Shown: positions 55,364 to 64,000 of the stretch, in pieces | Position numbering within the stretch: the stretch's first letter is position 1 | How the letters are laid out: every line of letters starts with the position of its first letter | Assembly (NCBI GenBank): GCA_036925085.1 | Contig: JAUPFP010000007.1 | Coordinates: 1-64,000, forward strand | DNA: 64,000 bases | DNA from: Brachycybe producta | Lineage: Eukaryota > Arthropoda > Diplopoda > Playtdesmida > Andrognathidae | Direction: 5' to 3' | Program-made: the position numbers and the translations under genes | The notes under the pieces: generated by a model | Seen by the model: the letters and a program-made list of their open reading frames with translations, nothing else | What the model was told of the DNA's origin: nothing | Databases searched by the model: none

Positions 55364-57081
55364 TTAAAGGAATTTCAGATTGGATATGATGTATAAGGCT
55401 TCATTGTCTGATCCACAAGCCAAGATGTTATCGACAATGTCCAAGCTGTTGATTGGTTTGTTACTCGATGGAATCAACGAAGAGATTTCCAGGTGATGTT
55501 TCGATGCTCCGCAATAGAGCCACGGGTTCGACAACGTTTGCTGATCCCCTGTGTGTGGTTATTTTTTTAGGAATCAGTTATAAGTTGTAACGATGCCATT
55601 GTTCAAAAATTCTTTCGCTTAGCCTCTATGCTTGAGATTACAGCTTTTTTTTTAACCTTATTTTGTGCATTCGGCACAACAAATAGCCTGGCGGCTGATA
55701 ATCAAAAGAATATCCCTTCTTCTGATTGGAGAAGTATTTAAATTATTACAACACTCACCCTTTGCTTTTACATTTAGTTGCAAGTTGGATTGAGAGTTTG
55801 CTAATGTCGTACTGTCCCAATGCCAGATTTTACCATCCATCGAACAAGTAAATAAATGATTTGGATATAAAGGATGAAACTTTAATTCCATCACTGAATA
55901 AAATGAGAGAAGAATAAAAAACAAGTTTCAATTGAGGAGAAAATCATAAATGCAAGGTAGCAACAAAAAAAAAGGTTCTACTTGGGCTTTCGTGTGCTGA
56001 AAGTGGCGTTAGAGGATATTTCTCTTGCCGTAGGTCCCAAATGCAGAGTGTTCCGTCCTCCGTTCCACAAGCTACGATCGAAGGTTGTGTCGGATGTCTG
56101 TCGATGCAAGTAAGAGATCGTGGTTCTCCACCTCTAAAAAAAGTTAACAGTTAATCGGACTTTAAAACTTTCCACTGTAATTTAGGCTTACTAACAACAA
56201 TAAGAGCCTAGTCGGTTCATTTGATGCGACACGCAAATCCCATAACTTTAGTTGTCCCTGAATGTTAGACGTAATCACTTCGTTCTGTTTGAGAAATACG
56301 ACGCCCGTCATCGTGCAACTGTCGGCTTTATCTGAAAAAGAGACGCACGTGTGTATACTTGTTTCAAACGACCCACTGCAACGGTTGTTTATTGTTTACC
56401 TACGACGAACGTCGGTCGTTCTCGTTCGATTGAATAACTTACAAGCCGTCCGTCCTCACCCACGGAAACGACAATGTCACCGTTGGAATCAATGGCAGTG
56501 CAAGAAGCGGCGAGCGAATCTCGGAAGTGGTGAGTTTGCTCCCACATTTGCACGAGATTAAGTGACTGAAACGATATACACACACAAGATCACAACTCGA
56601 TTCTATCTGTTAGGTAGTCATGGTTCATTACATAGTCTTGGCCATGTTTGTAGAGAGATAATGTTCCTGTGCTGGAAGCCACAGCGAGTAACTGATGATT
56701 AACGTACTAGTAAAATAGATAACGAAACGAAAAACCAGTAATCAGTTTTCTAAGCGACATTTAAAAAAACCAGGATTGGTTACTTTTAGATCGGTAACGT
56801 CGCCGGAATGACGAGTTTCGAACAGCTGTTTTGGTTCAGGCTCCGAAGATCCATTCTCTGGATACTGCCAAACTGTAATTGCATTCACCTACGAGAGAGA
56901 AATCACGTCAAGTTTACGATTAAGAAATTATACAAGCCCTCAGTATAATTTATTTTACCTCATTGTCCCAACTTCCAACAGCCAGAATCTCTGATTGTTC
57001 AATTAGATCGCTACGAACAGGATTCCAACGTATTTTACTAATTTTCTGAGAAACAAATTTGCCGCAAATGGAGGCCGCCAT
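55364..57081 (-). CDS. NUP43: Nucleoporin Nup43
   Basis: Eight exons in transcription order: 57081-56959, 56888-56784, 56706-56632, 56565-56400, 56331-56196, 56133-55982, 55893-55759, 55548-55364, phase-consistent, 358 residues (the human protein is about 380). NUP43 is a WD40 seven-bladed propeller of the Y-shaped Nup107-160 nuclear pore subcomplex, which also acts at kinetochores. Recognisable stretches are VGSWDNEVNAITVW, VSVGEDGRL, GQLKLWDLR, CGTEDGTLCIWDLRQ, the HFHP-like KFHPLYPNHLFTCSMDG and the C-terminal NPWL...ISSLIPSSNKPINSLDI. The start codon lies in AAGATGGCGGCC. It is convergent with SRRM1 and head-to-head with the IGF2R-like gene, about 1.1 kb apart. Confidence 0.95.
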
Positions 57082-57274
57082 CTTGAAGAATAAAGAGTTT
57101 CGAATATATCGATTATTGTATTTCTATATCGATGTAAAACTCGTTTGCTATTATGGTATGGAAGGTCATTTATACGAAGCCCCGTAAAGGACATACACAA
57201 TTAAATAAAGTTAAAAAAAAAAAAAAAGATATGGCCACACTTACGGCTATTGAACGTAAATTATTGTGCGAGAT

Positions 57275-57374
57275 GTCCCAAACGGGCTTCCATATGCATA
57301 GAAGCCCGTTTGGGGCATTTATATGGAAGCCCGTTTGGGACAGTCAGAAAACGGTCCCAATCGGGCTTCCATAA
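57275..57374. repeat. Four alternating copies of GGAAGCCCGTTTGGGAC
   Basis: Copies at about 57275-57292 (inverse), 57301-57318 (direct, end altered), 57324-57341 (direct) and 57353-57371 (inverse, one change) let the segment fold in several alternative ways. It lies 0.2 kb upstream of NUP43. Confidence 0.7.
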
Positions 57375-57559
57375 TAGTTAGCGAAATCATAATATCGATA
57401 TTCTTTTTTACTAATTTTGAAACATATTATTAATACATGTTTATTTTGAGACAATTAATTCAGCAACGTGACGTCACGTTCGTCAGAAAAGAAAAAAAAG
57501 GCAAACCTATGACCTTCCGCGGTGTAAAAAGAAATGTATGACTTAAGAGTCAAGTTGAG

Positions 57560-57740
57560 TCGCTTGACGTGTGTCATTTTGTCTAATAAAAAAATGGGTA
57601 AAAACAGAAGAATGCAAAAAAGAATCTTTTGTTTAAACTGTTGATATCATCACTTTTCTATCAGGCTAAATGTCACAATCTTAAATTTTATGTGTACTCA
57701 TATCTGACGTCACAACCTTCTTCTTTTTACTATGAGGCAG
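57560..57740 (-). repeat. Family B MITE half-element with a CRE site
   Basis: The right end CTGACGTCACAACCTTCTTC followed by ACTATGAGGCAGGTA matches the end of family B (compare 1754-1914 and 28455). The other arm is not recognisable. Confidence 0.45.
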
Positions 57741-57764
57741 GTACATGGCGTATGTCAATGAAGG

Positions 57765-57772
57765 TGACGTCA
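57765..57772. promoter_or_regulatory. CRE site TGACGTCA upstream of the IGF2R-like gene
   Basis: A perfect CREB/ATF palindrome about 110 bases upstream of the TATA box. Two more perfect sites lie at 57468-57475 and 57705-57712. Confidence 0.4.
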
Positions 57773-57882
57773 CACTGCAGAATACATCGCTGAATACAAG
57801 AATGTGGTAGAAGTCGTTTAGATCAGGTGATATGTGAGCTCATCGTGTATATAATTAGGTGTGTTCTGCAATGATAAGCAGC

Positions 57883-57892
57883 TATATAAAAG
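57883..57892 (+). promoter_or_regulatory. TATA box of the IGF2R-like gene
   Basis: TATATAAAAG followed by GCAGCAGGTTG predicts a transcription start near 57915 and a 5' UTR of about 270 bases before ATG 58183. Confidence 0.5.
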
Positions 57893-58182
57893 CAGCAGGT
57901 TGTGTTATTTGTGTGTGTGATTATTTAAGGTTTATTATTTTTGATCTGTTTTTTTGTTATTGTTCTTGCTGTTAGGAGCAGCAGTAGATTTTTGTTTTCA
58001 ATGCAATTAACTATAGTTTTCTATACGAACTGATTGAATCTTAAGTTTGTTGGATGATTAACTGTGGTTAGTAATAACTATTAAATAAGAAGCCGGTCGT
58101 TGCCTTTTGTACTTAATGTTGTGTTTATGTAAAAGTTTTAATTAGGAGAAGAACTTGAATTTTGAGTTGTGTGTGTCTCAAT

Positions 58183-61100
58183 ATGGCGATGTCTGACGGA
58201 GAAAGGACGAGGAGAAGGAGGCGGAAACTTATTTCACAACTTGTAACTTTCGCCTCGTTCCTCCTTCTTTTATTTATTGATGGATCTGAGGGTTGCATGG
58301 ACAGCACTGGAAAGTATGACTTTACTTCCATTAGCAGGTAATTAAACACCATATAGAAACCACGGCAAATGTTGAACACCACATTTTGTTTTTCATATTA
58401 TTCTGTGGGGATGAGAGAGTGACTCATTGTCAGGTCGCAACTTTCATTGTCCGCGTTCTCTTTTGGAATAAATTCTCATTGTTGTACTCATTTCTAGAAT
58501 GCAGGAAACTGCATAAATATGTGGTGTAAAAGTTAAAACAGCAGAAATATTAAAGAAAACTTGAGGGGAAATTGCAGAAATTTATGGAAAACTCCATTAA
58601 ACTAATAAAACAGTTGGTGTAATAAAAAAAAAGAACGAAGAAAATACTGCTGACATTTTCTAGGAATCTTTATAAATGTTTGTTTGGTAAAACAATAAAA
58701 AAATAATGTTGGAAACTAGATTTAAAAAAGGCAGGTATTTTGCAGGAAAATCTTTAATGTCAATTTATTGTAATATAATTTAATTAATTTAAAATATAAT
58801 TTAAAATCTTTAATAAAACAGCAGAAATAATGATGGAAACTGTAAAAAAAAACTGCAGACATTTTTGCAGAAAAACTAGAATTGTTTGGAAAAATGAAAA
58901 AAAAAAAAATGCAGAACTATCGCAGAAAACTGCATAAAAATGTGGTAAAACAGCAGGACTAATACTGGAAACAGATAAACATTTGACAATGAAATTTGCT
59001 TCCAAAGGATTGCTGTGCATTTGGGAATTTTATGTTTGGGCAATTCTTAGGGGTACTTAATGTGTATTGTATGCGTGGGATTGGTATTGCTGGGAATAAA
59101 TGTTTCTTTTGACAATGCATTTCTATGCTGCTGCTGTTAGACGAAATGGTCCCTCTGTCATAGACCGTCTGGGCTGCTTGCAGAGTAATTATTAAAATTC
59201 AAAATATGAACATTGCAAGAAATTGTAAATTTTTAAATTAACATAGTGGAAATAATATTGAAAACTAGAAAATATCTACAGAAAAATGCGTAGATCTGCA
59301 GTAAATCAGCAGAAATTCTGCATGAAACTGGGAATAACTAAATATACAGATTTTTGTATTATCGTTTTATTTTACCGATTCCTTATCGTTGCTCCTGATG
59401 GTATAGAAGATTACAAAATCTAAATATTCTTTTATCATTCTGAACTTGTTTATATAAATTTCTGATTGTTTTGAAAACATCGTGACTTTCGTATCTGTGT
59501 CGATTTTGATAAGATACGTTTGGAATGTGACTGAGAAACGCGGTTCCGATACTATCGAGTATAGGATAAAGGTTTGCAACGCACTCGAAGGACCTTTGGC
59601 CTGTTCGGGAAGTTCGATTTGTGCGATCGGAAGCGGCGGTTCGAATGCAATCAACCTGGGAAACTATGTCGATCGTCCTGTCATTGATCAAGATGAAGAC
59701 GACGATGGATTCTGGATGAAATTTGAAGGAGAAACTTGTTCCGATGGCGAAAATTATCGAACTCTTATCAACTTTCAATGTGGAAACAGTTTGGTAATTC
59801 TACTTCGGCAATCGACCGTCTATCGTTTGCGATAGTTATGAATGCGTTTTTCGTTCTGTAGGGTTCACCTATTTTTATCGGAACTTTTGGCTGTTCCACT
59901 TACTTTGTCTGGAATACGTCTGTAGCCTGCGAGAAACCGTCCACTCGTAAAGAGGTTCCTTGTTATGTACACGACTCGAATGGAGTTAAATACGACCTTA
60001 ACTCTTTAGTAAGGTCTACCGGTGGCTATTTTCTAAGCACTGGGGTGCCTGTGGTCGAATTTTATATTAATGTTTGCTCCGAAATAGTTCCCGGTCAGTT
60101 TTATTGATATCAACAATAAATTTCGCATCTAAATAACAATTTTTTTATGATCGATATTCGTTTGTGCGTTAGATGAAGCAACGAAAGGGTGTCCGAGCGG
60201 AGTTGGAGCATGCAGGGTGATCGGTAGTGAAGTGTTGAGTTTCGGAGAATTAGTCAACGGTCTTCAATTGAATTCAAATGGCGATCTTCTTCTCACATAC
60301 GTTCACGAAAATGTTACGTTTCCATCTGGATGTAGCAATCGGCCTCGTACAACTATAACTTTCGTTTGTCCAATTGACGGAATGGTTAGTGATTTTTTTT
60401 TTCTCCTCTTGTGAAATTATCGTCGTTAAGATGTTTTCTAAAGGAGAAATTGATAGTGCGTTAGAAACTGGAACGCTAGCTTTGAAAGTGAAATAGTATC
60501 CTATTCGAAATTACGTAGATAATTTTATGGTATGTTTAAAAATTTGGTTTCAAAAGCGTTTTTTTTTTTTTTTTTTTTTGCGGCATAATATTTTTTCGAA
60601 AATGAACTTTCGAGTAGTTTCAATTCTCAGTTTTTGTTTAGGATTGGAATCCAGTTATTTTTTCGGACAGCAACTGTGATTATCAGATTGAGTGGATCAC
60701 GAATAAGGCGTGTCCCCTCAAGCAACTAGAATCGAGCGATGGTTGTCGACTGTCGAGCGATATAGATGGCATTCAAGAAGAGCTATCATCTCTTAGAATT
60801 GAAAGCGGTAACAACTTATAAGTTGTATTCATTTTTCATAACAAATTGACAACTGTATGATTTTTGTATTGAATAAAGGAAACCCTTATCATGCCGACGG
60901 TACGATCGATGGCAAGATGTACGACTTCTACTTGAGTTTGTGCGGAGGTTTTCCAGCTGGATTTAGTTGTAACGGTTCTTCATTGGCAACTGTTTGTCGC
61001 AAGAGTGTCGATGATCACAAAGGTGTCGTTATCGGTACTTCCGTTAATCAGTCTCTGAGGTTTGATAGGAAACGTCGACTTCACTCGTTGTTATATAGTA

Positions 61101-64000
61101 AGCTGTGTCTCGTTTCGTACTCTCTATAGATATGCCGACGGTCAGCTGTACCTGTCATACACTAACGGTGGTTCTTGCCGACTGACCGGACCTCTTTCCA
61201 AACGATCACTTTCTACCGTCATCCTGTTTAAATGTGGGTTGGAATCTGGAGAACCTCGATTCATTCAGGAGGAGGATTGTGTCAGTTTTTTCGAATGGGA
61301 GACGAAGAACGCTTGTGTCGAGAGGATGCTCGGTATCCATTGTTACGTGGAAGATAATGGAAAAATTATCGATCTTTCGTCGTTAACCAGAGAACACGGT
61401 GAAACAGCAGCAATATTTACTTTATGTAATTGTTCTGACTTATGTTATCATCGTAACAGAGAAACCTTGGATTGCAGTCGGTGGTGAGTCTGTTCCGATG
61501 GGAGGTTCAGAGATCTACATCAATGTATGTGGGCCAGTAGCTCGAATGGGACCTAGTACCGAATGTCCCGTTGGTTCGGCCGTCTGTATCAAAAGTATTG
61601 CAATAACTTTCATTTTGTTTAACGTGGTTTCTTTCTCGAATTGTTATTTTGGCTTACAGTAACAAAATTAAGAGAAATTTGAAAGTGTTTTAAAAGCTTG
61701 AAGGGTAGCTCAATTATTTATTGTGGTATTTCCATGTTGATATCTTTCAAAATAAGCTTTTTATGTCAGCTTGTTTATAAAAAGTTGATTTTAAAAGATA
61801 TAAACATGAAAAGGCGGTTAAGTGATTGTTTTAGTTTCTAACTTTTTCAATTTCTCTTAAGTATTGCTTTTCTGAAAAACAGAATAATGAAAGGTTGCAA
61901 ATTGTAAATTATTTTAATTGGGAATCATTTGGTTAAGGTGCCGATGGTAAAATGGTGGACTTTGGTCGATACGTAAAAAGACCGGAGTTAGACGCTGTAA
62001 CTGGGGACGTAATCTTAAATTATACCAGTAGCGTATCGTGCCCTTCGAATCCAAAAACGTTTATAACGTCTATCATAAGATTTATCTGTCAACCTGGTTT
62101 GTCTTAGTCTCAAACGTTGCACACGAGGGAGTATTTTATTTATGGTATGTGTGTATTATAGGAAAAGTGGACTCTGCGCCTCGTGTTGTCCGATCTTCTT
62201 TGGATGGCTGCCTGCTTGAATTAGAGTGGCCAACCGTGGCCGCCTGTGTTCAGGTCGATATGAATGGCACCGATTGTAAGGTCCGAGATGATGACCTGGG
62301 TATCGACATTGATCTCGGTCCTTTGCGAAAGAGTAATGGCTACTATAACGTAACAGTCGGAAATAAAATATATTTTATTAATGTTTGCGGTGGTGTTACG
62401 GGGACGCGTTGTGTCGGCGGTAATGAGCCAATAGGTGCCTGCCAAACTAACGTTAACGACAGGTAGTGCTGGTGTTGGATTGGAATTGTTTCTGCAGATA
62501 GAAATTTAAGCTGTTGTTTTGTTTTTCACAGTGAAACTTTCTTAAGTCTTGGTTTGGCGACCGATTTACTATCTTATTATGATGGACTTATCAAACTTAC
62601 TTATGTTGGTGGTGCGCCTTATAAAAGTGATGATTCGATCGAACGACAAACTAACATCTTGTTTGAATGTGATCGTGTGGTTGGAGCTGGACACCCACTG
62701 TTCATGAACGAATTTGAACATGTTACCAAGTTAGGAACTGCCGTCTCTCTTGTTTTCTTGGTTTTTAAGTTTAATGTTTTGTTTTACAGCTTTAAATGGA
62801 GAACGTCTTATGCGTGTTTGCCACTTCCGATTGAGTGTGTTTTTCAAAATGAAGCCACACAAGAGCAATTTGACTTGTCAAGGTTTACGTTGTTAGCATA
62901 CTGTAAAATAGGTTGATTTTGCTAACGGACTTTTTTAATTGTGGTTGATCCAGATTGTCGAGGGGATCAACGAAAGAAGATTGGGAAATCGTAGAACCTC
63001 TCAGAGGAAAGAAGAGGAAGTTTTATTTAAATGTATGTCGTAGTTTGACTAGAAACGATAAGGAGGCAGAAAATGCATGCACTCCTGGCGCTGCAGTATG
63101 CGCCACGCAATATGTTGGTGAAAAGGTAAGCAAACTTAAATGAGAAAATGTTCTAACTGTCATTAAAGTTGTCTTATTTGGATATGTTGGTACATTAGGA
63201 AGTTCCGTTCATTGCTAATCTCGGAAAGGCCGAATCGGCTCCTCGTTTTGAAGACGGGCAACTCATTTTGAGGTACAGTTCTGGAGATGTCTGTACGGAG
63301 TCACAATCCGGAGCTAACTACTCGACTGTTATTTATTTTCATTGTTTCAAATATTCAGTGCCGAGTGAAGATGTACGAACCAAATTCATGGTCTATATTG
63401 TTTTCTGACCCATTAATTTCTTTTTCTTTTATTGTTTTGTATTAGGGTCCCAGTCCTATTTTTCTCCGAAATCAATCGTGTGAATATGTTTTTTTGTGGA
63501 GTAATCAGGCTGTGTGTCCATTGCGTGCTTCGCAGAACGTTCGTAGTTGCTCGATTACAGATCCCAACACTGGATACACTTTTAGCTTCAATTCGTTAAA
63601 CGGCGATTTTCGTATTCCTGCGACTGGTTCAAATACATTCAGAGTACGAAATGAATCTATATCGTAAATCGAAGCGTGAACACACACGTGATTGCAGTAC
63701 GTTGTTCTGACACTGTGGAACAAAAATTCGTGTTGTAATCAATTTGAAAAAAGTTTTAAAATACACAAATTAACCTTTTTCGTTAGTTATTTGAGAATTC
63801 TCTTTGAATAAGGACTTATTAAGGTCATTTGTGTGTGCTCCGATTTCTAATGTTATAGTTGACACTAGAGAATGTGTAAACTTTCTATCTGGTGATAACC
63901 TTTTTTTTTTAGGATTTTTACATAAATTTCTGTGGGAGAGTAAACGAGTCGATTTGCAACGGCGTCCATACATCAAGCCGTATTTCTGCATGTGCTCATC
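58183..64000 (+). CDS. Cation-independent mannose-6-phosphate receptor-like protein, 5' part
   Basis: Exons: 58183-58337, 59514-59793, 59862-60093, 60173-60384, 60642-60807, 60879-61059, 61130-61398, 61460-61594, 61938-62096, 62162-62462, 62532-62729, 62790-62882, 62954-63125, 63199-63372, 63446-63643, 63913-64000 (running off the window). All phases agree and give about 1004 residues. A basic start (RTRRRRRK) and hydrophobic core (FASFLLLLFIDGSEG) form the signal peptide, then MRH repeats 1-6 and part of 7 follow, each with the INVCG-like strand and paired cysteines. Repeat 5 (SYYDGLIKLTYVGGAPY...NFKWRTSYAC) aligns closely with repeat 5 of vertebrate IGF2R, so the repeats are colinear. The family carries lysosomal hydrolases from Golgi and surface. 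Most repeats here lack a full Q-R-E-Y mannose site. The gene is called IGF2R-like because binding cannot be inferred. Confidence 0.93.
58500..59345. repeat. Degenerate minisatellite in intron 1 of the IGF2R-like gene
   Basis: Units built on AACAGCAGAAATAATNNTGGAAACT alternate with ...GCAGAAAACTGCATAAAAATGTGGT..., with copies near 58533, 58689, 58816, 58946, 59241 and 59302. A segment without clear copies lies at about 59000-59220. Confidence 0.55.
60440..60495 (+). repeat. Fragment of foldback family A in an IGF2R-like intron
   Basis: AAAGGAGAAATTGATAGTGC then GTTAGAAACTGGAAC matches the left arm of family A only. Confidence 0.35.
61670..61900. repeat. Foldback MITE family A in an IGF2R-like intron
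   Basis: AGAGAAATTTGAAAGTGTTT, GAAGGGTAGCTCAATTA and TCCATGTTGATATCTTTCAA are mirrored by AAAAGATATAAACATG and TTGTTTTAGTTTCTAAC. It accounts for most of the 343-base intron 61595-61937. Confidence 0.65.

Larger units (their letters stand above)
57082..58182. other. Divergent intergenic region between NUP43 and the IGF2R-like gene
   Basis: It contains a fourfold alternating repeat, a 16-base palindrome with a CRE site (AACGTGACGTCACGTT, 57465-57480), half of a family B MITE, a further CRE site at 57765 and a TATA box. There is no gene; the short open frames are spurious. Confidence 0.7.

Overview
The window is animal nuclear DNA, almost certainly from an invertebrate (protostome) genome. The evidence is many short exons with GT-AG introns and matching phases, AT-rich intergenic DNA full of microsatellites and foldback (MITE-like) repeats, and a set of animal-only genes. 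The Tret1-like sugar-porter cluster and the SOL-1-like CUB receptor fit an arthropod or a related lineage, but the sequence alone does not fix the phylum. All exon models below were assembled by reading splice sites and checking codon phase across every junction.

Layout: (1) 1-9839 has no complete gene. It holds a putative 5' exon with a hydrophobic small ORF near 3.0 kb, a degenerate hairpin-forming tandem array, several RFX X-box motifs and many foldback elements. (2) 9840-24605 (+) is a large-intron gene for a type I membrane protein with five CUB domains, one LDL-receptor class A domain and one transmembrane segment. It resembles SOL-1/NETO glutamate-receptor auxiliary proteins; the signal-peptide exon was not found. 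(3) 24606-31793 is intergenic and repeat-rich. (4) 31794-40488 (+) carries three tandem, intronless major-facilitator sugar-porter genes. They keep the family scaffold but have lost most residues that coordinate glucose in GLUT1. (5) 43017-47153 (-) is a five-coding-exon Popeye-domain (POPDC) gene with one GC-AG intron. (6) 48918-54753 (+) is SRRM1 (PWI domain plus RS repeats, 15 coding exons). (7) 55364-57081 (-) is NUP43 (eight exons), convergent with SRRM1. (8) 58183-64000 (+) is the 5' part of a cation-independent mannose-6-phosphate receptor (IGF2R-like) gene. It has a signal peptide and about six and a half MRH repeats, and runs off the window.

The genes do not form a pathway. SRRM1 and NUP43 are housekeeping genes (splicing, nuclear pore). 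The CUB receptor and POPDC suggest excitable-tissue roles, and the IGF2R-like protein suggests lysosomal sorting. The most unusual content is the divergent sugar-porter trio, the several foldback-element families (one carrying perfect CRE sites into a promoter), and the cluster of X-box motifs. No CRISPR array, rRNA, tRNA, virus or bacterial gene was seen.
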